In this document: piece by piece, positions 10,649 through 19,580 of the stretch
Position numbering within the stretch: position 1 is the stretch's first letter
Layout: every line of letters starts with the position of its first letter
Assembly: GCA_946414395.1 (NCBI GenBank)
Contig: CAMKOE010000014.1
Location: 1 to 54,598, forward strand
Reading direction: 5' to 3'
Origin: an uncultured Porphyromonadaceae bacterium
GTDB lineage: Bacteria; Bacteroidota; Bacteroidia; Bacteroidales; Muribaculaceae
Length of the DNA: 54,598 nt
Notes under the pieces: model-generated
What the model was told of the DNA's origin: nothing
Databases searched by the model: none
The model's input: the letters and a program-made list of their open reading frames with translations, nothing else
Made by a program: the position numbers and the translations under genes

Positions 10649-12292
10649 TTAACGGTCGATGTCGGGGATGACAAAGTCGAGCGACGCCGTGATGGTAATC
10701 AAGTCGGCAATCATGTTGTCCTTGCAGGTCAAGTCCACCACGCCGATCAGGTTGAAGCACGGCGACTGGAAGTGGACGCGCACGGGCTTGGTGTTGCCGT
10801 CACTCTCGATATAGACGCCAAAGGCGCCACGGCTGGCCTCAACCTGCTGGTACCAGTGGCCGGCGGGCAGTTTCATCACCTTGGGCACCTTGGCAGCGCA
10901 GTACTCACCCTGGATACCCTCGGCCTCGAGTTTGTCGCAGGCCTGGCGCAGGATCTTGATAGACTGCTCCATCTCACGCATGCGGACCATGTAACGGTCC
11001 ATCGAGTCGCCGTTCTGGTAAACGACCTCGTCAAAGTCGAACTCGTTATAGAGTGAGTAGGGGTTGGTCTTGCGCACGTCACAGGCAAAACCGCTGGCAC
11101 GTCCCGACGGGCCGGTGATGGCATAGTCGATAGCGTCCTGCTTGGTGAGGATGCCCACACCAGTCATGCGGTTAACGGCGATGACGTTGCCGGTGAACAA
11201 CTTGTGGTACTCGGCCAGGTTCTTCTCGATGACGTCACAGGCATGACGCACATCTTTTATAAAGTCGGGGTGCACGTCGGCAACAACACCGCCGATGGTG
11301 CTGTAACTCATCGACATGCGGGCGCCGCAGGTGCGGTCAAAGATGTCATAGATCAACTCCCTCTCGCGGAAGCCATAGAAGAAAGCGGTGGTGGCACCCT
11401 GGTCCATCGTCAAGCAACCATAACTCAGCAGGTGGGACGACAGGCGCATCAACTCGTCCATCATCAGGCGGATGAGTTCGGCGCGGTGGGGCACTTCCAG
11501 GCCCAGGGCCTTCTCGACACACATGCACATGCAGTGGCGGTTGATGTGGGCAGCCATGTAGTCCATGCGCTCGGTATAGAGCAGCATCTGGGGATAGGTC
11601 AGGCTCTCGCACATCTTCTCGATGCCGCGGTGGATATATCCACTGACAACGTCAACCTTCTTGATGATCTCACCGTCGAGGCTGGCGCGGTAGCGCATCA
11701 CACCGTGGGTTGACGGGTGCTGCGGGCCGACGTTGATGACATACTCATCGTCCTCAAACACCTTGCCCTCCACCTTCTTGACCTTGCCACCTTCGTCCTC
11801 GACCCAGCGGCAGGTGTAGTCCTCGTTGGTCTCGTCGTCGAGGCGCAGGGGGTTGCTGGCGGGGTCATAATCCTTGCGCAGGGGGTAGCCCACCCAGTCG
11901 GTGCGCAGGAACATGCGGCGCATGTCGGGATGACCGATGAACACGATGCCATAGAAGTCATACACCTCGCGCTCCTGGAAGTTGGCCACGGGCCACAGGT
12001 CCACGACGGAGTGCAGGCGCGGATTCTCGCGGTCGGTGGTGGCCACCTTGACGTGCAGCAACTCGTGGGTGCTGGTGTTGGTCAGGTAATAAACACAGCC
12101 CAGGGCCTCGGTCCAGTCCATGCCGACGACAGCGCTCAGCACGTCGTAGTGCAACTGGTTCTTCAGGGCGCGAGCCAGGTCGTGCCACTGTGCGTCATCG
12201 ACGGTCACCAGCGGGAACTCGCCGGTGGTGTCAACGCTGGCCTGGGGGCACAACTGGGTGATTTTGTCTTGTATCTCTGCCATATCTATCAT
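10649..12292 (-). CDS. nuoCD: NADH-quinone oxidoreductase subunit C/D fusion
   Basis: Peripheral-arm subunit combining the 30 kDa (NuoC, about residues 1-150, with RDWVGYPLRKD-like family end) and 49 kDa (NuoD) proteins. The junction lies near YVINVGPQHPSTHGVMR, the NuoD start. The NuoD part ends LDFVIPDIDR, the invariant family C-terminus at the quinone site. I chose the ATG that gives MIDMAEIQDK (547 aa); the frame is open further upstream, but that part overlaps nuoB and reads as unrelated basic residues. nuoB ends 22 bases upstream. Confidence 0.94.
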   Translation of the reverse strand: MIDMAEIQDKITQLCPQASVDTTGEFPLVTVDDAQWHDLARALKNQLHYDVLSAVVGMDWTEALGCVYYLTNTSTHELLHVKVATTDRENPRLHSVVDLWPVANFQEREVYDFYGIVFIGHPDMRRMFLRTDWVGYPLRKDYDPASNPLRLDDETNEDYTCRWVEDEGGKVKKVEGKVFEDDEYVINVGPQHPSTHGVMRYRASLDGEIIKKVDVVSGYIHRGIEKMCESLTYPQMLLYTERMDYMAAHINRHCMCMCVEKALGLEVPHRAELIRLMMDELMRLSSHLLSYGCLTMDQGATTAFFYGFRERELIYDIFDRTCGARMSMSYSTIGGVVADVHPDFIKDVRHACDVIEKNLAEYHKLFTGNVIAVNRMTGVGILTKQDAIDYAITGPSGRASGFACDVRKTNPYSLYNEFDFDEVVYQNGDSMDRYMVRMREMEQSIKILRQACDKLEAEGIQGEYCAAKVPKVMKLPAGHWYQQVEASRGAFGVYIESDGNTKPVRVHFQSPCFNLIGVVDLTCKDNMIADLITITASLDFVIPDIDR

Positions 12293-12314
12293 GAATGGTT
12301 TTTGTCGGGTTAAA

Positions 12315-12926
12315 TTATTTGGACTCCTCCTTGAGGGCCTGGCCGTCATACTTGAGGTCCTTGAGTTTCTCCTTGCGGTTCACGCCGCCAAAGTACTTCT
12401 GCACCTTGATCTTGCGCTGCAACTGCATCAGGGCATAGAAGAATGCCTCGGGACGCGGCGGGCAACCGGGCAGATAGACGTCCACGGGGATAATCTCGTC
12501 AACGCCCTTGACCACGCAGTAACTGTTCTTGAACGGGCCGCCGCTGACGGTGCACGAGCCGCACGCGATGACATACTTGGGCTCGGCCATCTGCTCATAC
12601 AGGCGCTTCAGGGCCGGGGCCATGCGGTAGTTGATGGTGCCCTGGCACATGATGTAGTCGGCCTGGCGGGGGCTGTTGCGCGCCACCTCAAAGCCGTAGC
12701 GGGCCATGTCGTAGCGGGCAGCACCCAGGCACATAAACTCGATAGCGCAGCAACTGGTGCCGAAGCACAGCGGCCACAGCGAGTTGCTCACGCCCCAGTT
12801 CATCAACTGGTCCAACTTGCCAACGATGATGTTGGTGCCGCCGGCACGCAGTTGCTCCACCAGATTGTCGATATACTCGTTATCCTTGAAGTCCTCATGC
12901 TTCATCGACTTGATTTTCACTTCCAT
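12315..12926 (-). CDS. nuoB: NADH-quinone oxidoreductase subunit B
   Basis: Peripheral-arm subunit that binds cluster N2, the last iron-sulfur centre before quinone. Cluster ligands are visible as the paired cysteines in FGTSCCAIEFMCLG plus CGSC and PGCPPRPE. I start it at MEVKIKSMKHEDF (203 aa). This ATG overlaps the nuoA end by 10 bases and has a GGAG stretch just upstream, one of the few SD-like sites in the window. The longer open frame upstream is nuoA in another frame. Confidence 0.95.
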   Translation of the reverse strand: MEVKIKSMKHEDFKDNEYIDNLVEQLRAGGTNIIVGKLDQLMNWGVSNSLWPLCFGTSCCAIEFMCLGAARYDMARYGFEVARNSPRQADYIMCQGTINYRMAPALKRLYEQMAEPKYVIACGSCTVSGGPFKNSYCVVKGVDEIIPVDVYLPGCPPRPEAFFYALMQLQRKIKVQKYFGGVNRKEKLKDLKYDGQALKEESK

Positions 12927-13291
12927 CTCAACGCTCCTTTCTTCCAGGCATAAGCCAGACCTAAAACCAGAATAACCAGGAAAGTGCCCACTGCCAGCAG
13001 CGCCTGGCTGCCGATGCCCTTGCAGATGGTTGCCCACGGGAACAGGAAGACCGTCTCCACGTCAAACATCAGGAACAGGATGGCAAACAGGTAATAGCCC
13101 ACATGATACTGGGCCATCGAATCGCCACGGGTGGGGATACCGCACTCAAAGGGCTCGCCTTTCTTCTTAGTGTAACTGCGCGGACCAATCAGCCACGCGA
13201 TAACCAGGGCGCCGACTACCAGCAATACACCGGTCAATGCCGCTGTAATGGCGAGAGTCGTGCTCTGTACTCCGAAAATTGATGAATCCAT
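12917..13291 (-). CDS. nuoA: NADH-quinone oxidoreductase subunit A
   Basis: Small membrane subunit of complex I. 124 residues with three hydrophobic helices. The family loop KKGEPFECGIPTRGDSMAQYHVGYYLFAILFLMFDVETVFLFPW is complete, including the conserved Cys in ECG and acidic residues in FDVE. It is the first gene of the nuo/atp cluster, with a good promoter about 140 bases upstream, and its 3' end overlaps nuoB. Confidence 0.96.
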   Translation of the reverse strand: MDSSIFGVQSTTLAITAALTGVLLVVGALVIAWLIGPRSYTKKKGEPFECGIPTRGDSMAQYHVGYYLFAILFLMFDVETVFLFPWATICKGIGSQALLAVGTFLVILVLGLAYAWKKGALRWK

Positions 13292-13427
13292 AAAAGAAGT
13301 TCTATCTATTTATTTGTTGTAATTTTTGGCAGGTTAAATCATATTAATACACCAAACGCACTACTGCACAACAACTTACCACCCTAAGGCGCAAGCAATT
13401 GCAACAGCGATGCCCTGAAATGCGGTG

Positions 13428-13458
13428 CAAATATACACATTATTTGTCACATGGGCAA
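13428..13458 (-). promoter_or_regulatory. Predicted promoter of the nuo/atp cluster
   Basis: On the minus strand: TTG, 20 bases, TATATTTG, matching the Bacteroidota sigma consensus. Transcription would start near 13420 and leave a leader of about 130 bases before nuoA. The gap 13292-13630 holds this promoter and no convincing gene; a 75-codon plus-strand frame there has no family character. Confidence 0.6.
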
Positions 13459-13630
13459 CCTTTTGTCTCCCTATTTTTCATAGTTGTTAACAACTCAAAC
13501 CCATCAACCAGCGACCTCGCATTTCATCAAGCGAACCCGCTTCAACGGCATTCAGGATTTGGTGATTTAGTGAGGCCCGAAAATAGAGGTCTCGGATTTA
13601 GAAAACAATCCAGCCATCGGTCCTAATATA

Positions 13631-14290
13631 TCAAAAAATCGAACCGCCATTCAGGGCAGGGTTATGGGCTTTGATCTTGGCAAGGGTGTTTTTGGCCCCG
13701 TGGCCAGGATAGATGACGGTTTCGTCGGGGAGCAGTTGCAGGACGTAGTCGATGGAATCCATCAACTGCTCATAATTGCCACCCACCAGATTGCTGCTGC
13801 CGATGTCGTCATCATATAACGTGTCGCCCGAGAACGCAATGCCCGCCTGCTCGCAATAGAAGAAGACCGACCCCGGCGAATGCCCTGGCGTGTGGATGAC
13901 GCGCAGCATGTGGTTGCCGAAGGGGATCTGCTCGCCGTCAGTAAGGTAATGCTCGGGCATCGGGATGTCATAAGGGTAATTCTTATAAATCTCGGCCATG
14001 CGGATAGGCAGATGCTCCTTCATAATCCACTCGTCGGCGCAATGGACCTCTGGCAGCAGGCCGTAGCGGTCCCTGATCAGGTCATTGCCGTACAGGTGGT
14101 CATGATGGGCATGGGTGAGCAATAGCCTCACGGGGCGCAGTCCCTGCACCTCAATGAAGCGGATGAGGCGTTCACGCTCGCCAAACTTGTAAACGCCGCA
14201 GTCGATGATAACGGCCTCGCACGTTTCGTCCCAGATGACGTGGGTGCACTCCGCAAACGTGTTGACCGTGAATTTCTGTACCTGTACCAT
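13631..14290 (-). CDS. Metallo-beta-lactamase-fold hydrolase (glyoxalase II-like)
   Basis: Soluble zinc hydrolase of the MBL superfamily; the substrate cannot be read from sequence. 219 residues. The metal-binding motif THAHHDHLYG is intact. Later ligands are present: His in IHTPGHSPGSVFFY, Asp in FSGDTLY, and His in YPGHGAKNTL. I use the ATG giving MVQVQKFTVN because the TATTTTTG promoter element lies just upstream of it, so the longer frame would start before the transcript. Best guess is a thioesterase/glyoxalase II-type enzyme. It is divergent from the TonB receptor at 14487. Confidence 0.85.
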   Translation of the reverse strand: MVQVQKFTVNTFAECTHVIWDETCEAVIIDCGVYKFGERERLIRFIEVQGLRPVRLLLTHAHHDHLYGNDLIRDRYGLLPEVHCADEWIMKEHLPIRMAEIYKNYPYDIPMPEHYLTDGEQIPFGNHMLRVIHTPGHSPGSVFFYCEQAGIAFSGDTLYDDDIGSSNLVGGNYEQLMDSIDYVLQLLPDETVIYPGHGAKNTLAKIKAHNPALNGGSIF

Positions 14291-14319
14291 GACTCTTTTC
14301 AAGTTTTGCCTGTAAGGTG

Positions 14320-14351
14320 CAAAAATAGTCACTTCCAACCGATTCTTGCAA
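14320..14351 (-). promoter_or_regulatory. Predicted promoter of the MBL-fold hydrolase
   Basis: Minus strand: TTG, 21 bases, TATTTTTG followed by CACC. It places the transcript start about 25-30 bases before the ATG at 14290, which decides the start codon. Confidence 0.6.
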
Positions 14352-14449
14352 TTTTTTTTGTAAAAAAACGGCTACCCATACCGAATCCCTCAAAACCGTA
14401 TTGTCGCGCGGCAATGAGACGGCTTAATGATAAACGGTAGTGCCGACAG

Positions 14450-14481
14450 TTTGCACAATTCAATAATTCAGAGTACCTTTG
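14450..14481 (+). promoter_or_regulatory. Predicted promoter of the TonB-dependent receptor
   Basis: TTTG, exactly 20 bases, TACCTTTG. The -7 element ends at 14481, only five bases before the GTG at 14487, so the transcript would begin at or very near the start codon. Confidence 0.65.
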
Positions 14482-14486
14482 CGGCC

Positions 14487-16721
14487 GTGAAAAAATTGAC
14501 ATTATTCATATTAACTACCTGCACGGCGGTCGTTGCGACAGCGACCACTGCTGCTAGCCCCATTACCCTGGGCGACACATTGTCACTGGACGAAGTGACA
14601 GTCACCGCCATCAAGCAGAACGCCGACATGCGCTCCCAAGCCACTGCTCTGACCGTCATCGGCCGTCAGGAGGTCGAGCGCAACCATTTGCAATCGGTCA
14701 AGACGGCAGCCGACCTGGTGCCCAACCTTTTCATTCCCGACTATGGCAGCCGCATGACCTCGACGGTGTATGTGCGCGGCATCGGCACCCGCATCGACCA
14801 GCCCGCCGTGGGTCTGACCATAGACAACGTGCCCGTGATGAGCAAGGAGAACTATGACCTGGACCTGATGGACATCTCGCGCCTGGAAATGATGCGCGGC
14901 CCTCAGAACACGCTGTATGGCCGCAACACGCTGGGCGGACTGATGAACGTCTATACCCTGTCGCCCCTCAGTTACCAGGGCACCAGAGCCGTCATCGAGG
15001 GCGCCAGCCACGGCACGTGGCGCGTGGGCGCTAGCCACTACAGGCTGCTCAGGGACGACCTGGGCGTGTCACTGTCGGCCCAGTATAACAGCACCGAGGG
15101 AGAATTCACCAACCGCTACAACGGCAAACGCTGTGACTGGGAGCGCATGTTCACAGCCCGAGCCAAACTCGAGTGGCGCAGCCAGGACGGCTGGTACCTG
15201 AGCAATGTGGCATCGGTGGCCGTCAGCCGCCAGGGGGGCTACCCCTATGAGTGGGTCGAGACGGGCGAGATTGCCTATAACGACACATGCTTCTACCGCC
15301 GCACGTCGGTGACCGATGGATTGACGGTGCGCAAGGACTTCGACCGCTGGATACTGTCGAGCATCACCAGTTACCAGTATATCGACGACAACATGACGCT
15401 GGACCAGGATTTCACGCCGCGCGACTACTTCACCCTGACCCAGGCGCGCCGCGACCATGCCGTGACCCAGGACGTGATTGCCCGCAGCCACAATAAGGCC
15501 GAGGGCTACAACTGGCTCGCAGGCGCCAGCGGCTTCTACCACCGCTACAAGATGGATGCACCGGTAGATTTCTACGACTACGGCATCGCTCAGTTGATTG
15601 AGAAGAAAAGCAACGAAGCCCTGCCCGACTACCCCGTCGCATGGGACACCCGCTCGTTTGAGTTGGGCAGCCACTTCACCAGCCCCAGTTGGGGAGCAGC
15701 CCTCTACCACGAGAGCACCTACCACTGGGGACAGTGGACCCTGCAAGCGGGAGTACGACTGGACTATGAGCACGCGCGGCTCAACTACCATAGCGTGACC
15801 CACACGGGTTATAGCATCCTCGTGGCAGCAACTGGCGAACTGTTTTCCCACGAAGCCATCGACATCGACGAGCGAGACACGCTGGACAAGGACTTCTTTG
15901 ACATCCTGCCCAACGTGAGCCTCACCTGGCATCCCTGGCCAGGCAAGAATCACACGGTCTATATCGCCGCATCGCGTGGCTGCAAGGCTGGTGGCTTCAA
16001 CACCCAGATGTTCAGCGACGTGTTGCAGCAACGGTTGATGAAGATGATGGGCATCGGCATGCAGTATGATGTGGACAAGATGGTGGGCTACAAGCCCGAG
16101 AAGGCATGGAACTATGAAATTGGTGGCCACTTTGAGTGCTGGGATGCACGCGTGCTGAGCGACATGAGCGTCTTCTTCATGGATTGCCGTGACCGACAGT
16201 TGACTGTATTCCCCCCGGGCACAATGACGGGCCGCATGATGACCAATGCCGGAAAGACCCACAGTTGGGGCGCCGAGTTCTCGATCACGGTTAATCCCAC
16301 CGAACTCACCCACCTGAACATCAGTTATGGCTTTACCCATGCCACATTCCGTGACTACAACGACGGCAAGGTGGATCACAGCGGCAAGCGCGTGCCCTAC
16401 GCCCCGATGCACACCCTGTTTGCCGAGGCCAGCCATGGCTTCAAGGTAAGTGGCGACTGGAACAAGTTGCTCACCCTGGCGGCCAACGTGCGCGCCGTGG
16501 GCGACATCTACTGGGACGAGGCCAACACCATGCGCCAGCCCTTCTATGCCCTGCTGGGCGCTTCCATCACCTGGAAACAAGCGCACTACAGCCTGCAGTT
16601 GTGGGGACGCAACTTGACCGACACGGGCTATAAGACCTTCTACTTCGTCTCTATCCAGCACCCCTTCTTGCAGCGAGGCCATGGCCGCTCGATGGGTGCC
16701 ACGCTGCACCTCAATTTCTAG
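14487..16721 (+). CDS. TonB-dependent outer-membrane receptor
   Basis: Outer-membrane beta-barrel for TonB-driven uptake; the ligand is unknown. 744 residues from a GTG start. Signal peptide VKKLTLFILTTCTAVVATA, a TonB-box-like stretch LDEVTVTA at 34-41, then the plug domain (YVRGIGTRIDQPAVGLTIDNVPVM, LEMMRGPQNTLYGRNTLGGLMNV) and a barrel ending in Phe (TLHLNF). There is no CarboxypepD_reg-like N-terminal domain and no SusD neighbour, so it is not a SusC-type glycan importer; a siderophore or other small-ligand receptor is likelier. An upstream in-frame ATG at 14427 precedes the promoter, so I reject it. Confidence 0.9.
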   Translation: MKKLTLFILTTCTAVVATATTAASPITLGDTLSLDEVTVTAIKQNADMRSQATALTVIGRQEVERNHLQSVKTAADLVPNLFIPDYGSRMTSTVYVRGIGTRIDQPAVGLTIDNVPVMSKENYDLDLMDISRLEMMRGPQNTLYGRNTLGGLMNVYTLSPLSYQGTRAVIEGASHGTWRVGASHYRLLRDDLGVSLSAQYNSTEGEFTNRYNGKRCDWERMFTARAKLEWRSQDGWYLSNVASVAVSRQGGYPYEWVETGEIAYNDTCFYRRTSVTDGLTVRKDFDRWILSSITSYQYIDDNMTLDQDFTPRDYFTLTQARRDHAVTQDVIARSHNKAEGYNWLAGASGFYHRYKMDAPVDFYDYGIAQLIEKKSNEALPDYPVAWDTRSFELGSHFTSPSWGAALYHESTYHWGQWTLQAGVRLDYEHARLNYHSVTHTGYSILVAATGELFSHEAIDIDERDTLDKDFFDILPNVSLTWHPWPGKNHTVYIAASRGCKAGGFNTQMFSDVLQQRLMKMMGIGMQYDVDKMVGYKPEKAWNYEIGGHFECWDARVLSDMSVFFMDCRDRQLTVFPPGTMTGRMMTNAGKTHSWGAEFSITVNPTELTHLNISYGFTHATFRDYNDGKVDHSGKRVPYAPMHTLFAEASHGFKVSGDWNKLLTLAANVRAVGDIYWDEANTMRQPFYALLGASITWKQAHYSLQLWGRNLTDTGYKTFYFVSIQHPFLQRGHGRSMGATLHLNF

Positions 16722-16772
16722 CCCCTCTTTCCCTCTGATTCATCTATGCAATCAGGGAAAAAGTCGAGAAAA

Positions 16773-16804
16773 TTTGGTGGAATAGGATAATTCCACTAAT
16801 TTTG
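16773..16804 (+). promoter_or_regulatory. Predicted promoter of the 16867 lipoprotein
   Basis: TTTG, 20 bases, TAATTTTG followed by CGCCC. It gives a leader of about 55 bases to the ATG. Confidence 0.6.
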
Positions 16805-16866
16805 CGCCCTCAAAGAAACTTTTAATTAATTGTTAATTAGTATTTTACATAATTATTACAGTAGAA

Positions 16867-17322
16867 ATGAAGAAATTTTTCAGTATTTTATTTGTGGTCA
16901 CCATGTTAGGCATGGTATTCACTGCATGCGGTGACGACAAGGACGAACCCAAGGTTCCCGAGACTCAAAACCTGGTAAGCGAACACGAGAATGACGAGAC
17001 CGATACCTATTATGTGTTTGACATCGATATGACCAAGGACAAGAGCGCCATCTACATGAACAATATGGAGTTTGGTGCGCCCTTCAAAATGACATTGCGT
17101 GTTAACGTCCCCGTGAGTTTGAATCAAAGCGGTGACGCTTATATCATGTCGGGGTCTAACATCGTGGCCGAGATGCAGCGCGGCGGCTCATGGACTCCCA
17201 TGACCGACGAGAAATACCAGTTGAATAATCTGATGTGTACGGTTAACCCGAGCGCCAAGACCTTTTCTATTTCCTTCGACAGCCACGGTGGCCACTACGA
17301 GGATAGCGGCAAACTCAGATAA
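16867..17322 (+). CDS. Small lipoprotein, function unknown
   Basis: 151 residues with a lipoprotein signal: MKKFFSILFVVTMLGMVFTAC, lipobox FTAC, followed by GDDKDEP. Acidic residues right after the lipid-bearing Cys resemble the surface-export signal described for Bacteroidota lipoproteins, so surface exposure is plausible. The mature part alternates polar and hydrophobic residues as in a beta-sandwich and ends FSISFDSHGGHYEDSGKLR. I do not recognise the family. It has its own promoter and terminator. Confidence 0.8.
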   Translation: MKKFFSILFVVTMLGMVFTACGDDKDEPKVPETQNLVSEHENDETDTYYVFDIDMTKDKSAIYMNNMEFGAPFKMTLRVNVPVSLNQSGDAYIMSGSNIVAEMQRGGSWTPMTDEKYQLNNLMCTVNPSAKTFSISFDSHGGHYEDSGKLR

Positions 17323-17356
17323 GACGTTTTTAACGTCATTTAATATAAAAATCATT

Positions 17357-17394
17357 ACAAATGGTGCAAGATTCGGTGCACCATTTGTTTTTTA
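17357..17394 (+). terminator. Rho-independent terminator
   Basis: Perfect 12-bp stem (ACAAATGGTGCA and its complement) around an 8-base loop, followed by six T. It ends the lipoprotein transcript. Confidence 0.9.
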
Positions 17395-17398
17395 GGTG

Positions 17399-17406
17399 TA
17401 ACTTTG
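17399..17406 (+). promoter_or_regulatory. Predicted -7 element for the 17439 lipoprotein pair
   Basis: TAACTTTG lies right behind the terminator and 33 bases before the ATG at 17439. I see no good -33 box because the terminator occupies that region. Confidence 0.4.
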
Positions 17407-17438
17407 TCGCCACTATAAACGACAAAAAAGGCAACAAC

Positions 17439-18293
17439 ATGAAGAAAATCTTATTTTTGATAGCATCAATAGGCTTGTTGATGGGAGCATTCTCCTGCAG
17501 TAACGACGATGAGCCCAAGCGAGGCGACGGTGTGTTCACCGTCAACTCGCCCATGGTCAACCACCTCTACGACACTTCGACGGGCAACGTGCTGGGAATT
17601 GCCAGCACATTCAACAAGTTGACGCTCGATACCGTCAAGCACACAGCATCGCTCGAACTCAGATACAACGACGGCAGTGACAAGACCCTGAACATCAACA
17701 ACATCACCGCTAGGGCCAAGCGCCTGGGGTTCTACGAACTCAGCGCCACCCCCAACGGCCAGTTCAAGGATTTCAAGGGATATGTTGACTTCAACGAGAG
17801 TTCCATCCGCTACACCTACACCACGGCCGACGGCATCCGTGTGATCTCGACCATCAGTGACGTCTTCTTTCTCAAGACCGACAACGTCATCACCTACCCC
17901 GACACGACCAAGGACACCCACATGCAGAACGTGATGTACCAGTTTGAAATCTCTCCCGCCTCGTCCAAGGCCGTTGTCAAGGTCATGGGTATCGTTCACG
18001 CCAAGGAGTTAAAATACTTCATCAGCATGACCGCCAACAGTGTCCCCTTCACGACCACTGCCACGGGATACTCGTTTGACTGCGTGAATGTCGCCAACAC
18101 GGCCATCTTCAGGTCCTGGACCGACAGCACCTCGACCGCGCCCACCCTCAAGACGTCGGACAAGTACCCCTTCAAGTACTTCAAGGCCAACCTTGACCTG
18201 GTGAGCGACTCGCTGCACATCAACTTCACGATGGGCGACAGCGCCAGCGTCGTTGCCAAGGGTTGCACCTATCCCGATTACACCGCCTATTAA
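17439..18293 (+). CDS. Lipoprotein, function unknown (pair member 1)
   Basis: 284 residues. Signal peptide and lipobox MKKILFLIASIGLLMGAFSC, then SNDDEP. The start is set by the signal peptide and by the terminator, which covers any earlier start. The mature part is beta-rich: FTVNSPMVNHLYD, a KGYVDF block, YQFEISP and a C-terminal AKGCTYPDYTAY. It looks like a distant paralogue of the next protein: same SN/D-DEP start, KGY(V/L)D block in the middle and Y-F-I strand pattern. The family is not recognised. Confidence 0.82.
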   Translation: MKKILFLIASIGLLMGAFSCSNDDEPKRGDGVFTVNSPMVNHLYDTSTGNVLGIASTFNKLTLDTVKHTASLELRYNDGSDKTLNINNITARAKRLGFYELSATPNGQFKDFKGYVDFNESSIRYTYTTADGIRVISTISDVFFLKTDNVITYPDTTKDTHMQNVMYQFEISPASSKAVVKVMGIVHAKELKYFISMTANSVPFTTTATGYSFDCVNVANTAIFRSWTDSTSTAPTLKTSDKYPFKYFKANLDLVSDSLHINFTMGDSASVVAKGCTYPDYTAY

Positions 18294-18331
18294 ACAAAAA
18301 CAATATCTTATAATCATCTAATCAAGTAGTA

Positions 18332-19123
18332 ATGAAAAAGTCCCTTATTTACATTTTTGCCGTGCTGGCAGCAGTCATGTTCACCTCCTGCAGCGATAAC
18401 GACGAGCCCGTCAACAAGCAGTCGTTCACCTCGACGATCAACACACGTGCCATCGAGGGTGACGCTGTCTATTTTTCCCAGAACTCGGCCAAGGTCGAGG
18501 TCAACTACACCGGCATGACCATCCAGTTCAGCGCCACCTATGCCGACATTAATGGCCATTCCCACTCGTTCACCACTGGCGAGATGAAGATGACCTTAGC
18601 CTCGGGCACGGTCTATACCTTCACCAACAGCGCTGCCTCGGGCAACGACGGCATCAGTTCACTCAAAGGCTACCTCGACATGGCCACCGGCATGATGTGG
18701 TACAGTTTCATGGCCGACGGCACCACGACGGTTGTCAACTCGAGCCATCTGCTCTATGCCTACTCGACAACCACGGTTACCAATCCCGACAATGGTTACA
18801 CCTACAATCACCAGAATTCGGCCTACCTGTTCGCCATCGACAGCAAGGGTGAGACCTGCACGATGCGCATCAGCAACTTCGCGCCCAACATCACCGGCTC
18901 GATCCAGGCTCTTGAGATCCAGTTCAATGACCTGAAGGTGGTCCCCACCCTCACTGGTTATACCATCACTGCCGACGAGGCCGACTCCAACTACTCGGGC
19001 TTCTACACGATCACCGATCTGGTCATCAACCTCGACAGCCAGTGTCAGGTCATCAACGGTTCCTTCAAGTGCTCTGACCTGGACTTCAAGATCACGGGCG
19101 ACCTCTTCCCCAACGTCTTTTAG
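18332..19123 (+). CDS. Lipoprotein, function unknown (pair member 2)
   Basis: 263 residues, 38 bases after the previous gene with no promoter between, so probably one operon. Lipobox FTSC followed by SDNDEP. Mature part: FTSTINTRAIEGDAVYFSQNSAK, SLKGYLDMATGMMWYSFMADGTTTV, AYLFAIDSKGETCTMRISNF, and a C-terminal FKITGDLFPNVF. Ser/Thr-rich and beta-rich. Parallels with the upstream protein suggest an old duplication. Likely an envelope or surface protein; no function assigned. Confidence 0.82.
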   Translation: MKKSLIYIFAVLAAVMFTSCSDNDEPVNKQSFTSTINTRAIEGDAVYFSQNSAKVEVNYTGMTIQFSATYADINGHSHSFTTGEMKMTLASGTVYTFTNSAASGNDGISSLKGYLDMATGMMWYSFMADGTTTVVNSSHLLYAYSTTTVTNPDNGYTYNHQNSAYLFAIDSKGETCTMRISNFAPNITGSIQALEIQFNDLKVVPTLTGYTITADEADSNYSGFYTITDLVINLDSQCQVINGSFKCSDLDFKITGDLFPNVF

Positions 19124-19162
19124 TACTAGGTGCCCCTTCCAGGACGCCCACACTCATAACTG

Positions 19163-19211
19163 GCATGCGTGCCGTCATTCGAGCGATTGAATGATAGCAC
19201 GCATGCTTTTT
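19163..19211 (+). terminator. Rho-independent terminator
   Basis: Long stem: GCATGCGTGC pairs with GCACGCATGC, and an inner GTCATTC pairs with GAATGAT, closing on an 8-base loop; five T follow. It ends the lipoprotein pair operon. Confidence 0.9.
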
Positions 19212-19381
19212 CACTGTTCCCGGTCATGGTCAAATGCCCGCACCCGTGCACAAGTGCCGCAAGGACTTGTCAAGAGAAACCATTCATCCCAAACGTATAA
19301 ACACAAATTCACACCCAAGTCGCAAAGCCGCCTAAGTATTAAAAATTAAGGAATATCATTATGATATCAATGGAGATCGGG

Positions 19382-19479
19382 ACATTGCAACAGTATTAAG
19401 GAGAATGCAATGTGAACACCCTAATAAATAACATCTTTGCGACGCCGCGACATTGGGTGAGTTGTAGTCGCTGAGTTGT
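19382..19479 (+). promoter_or_regulatory. Candidate control region of the sigma-factor operon
   Basis: The roughly 370-base gap before the ECF gene has no gene. It holds an 8-bp inverted repeat ACATTGCA / TGCAATGT (19382-19389, 19406-19413), a direct repeat TGAGTTGT (19458 and 19472, 14 bases apart), and CTTTGCGACG near 19435. These could be operator or second-promoter sites; the role is inferred only from position. Confidence 0.25.
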
Positions 19480-19551
19480 GGCGATGTAACAGGAAATATT
19501 AAAAAAAGCATAAAAAACGCAGGCATTCGGCAATGATGGCAGAATTTTTGC

Positions 19552-19559
19552 TATCTTTA
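19552..19559 (+). promoter_or_regulatory. Weak -7-like element of the ECF sigma gene
   Basis: TATCTTTA, one base off consensus, 21 bases before the ATG at 19581. It has no clear -33 box. If real, it rules out the upstream in-frame ATG at 19533. Confidence 0.3.
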
Positions 19560-19580
19560 CGGCTCAAAACAATTTCATGC

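Noticed and set aside
13399-13626. 75-codon plus-strand frame in the gap before nuoA
   Set aside because: No signal, no motif, and it overlaps the predicted nuo promoter.
15069-16709. 546-codon open frame on the minus strand opposite the TonB receptor
   Set aside because: Antisense shadow of a well-supported receptor; no domain character, and its Gly/Val/His bias is typical of shadows.
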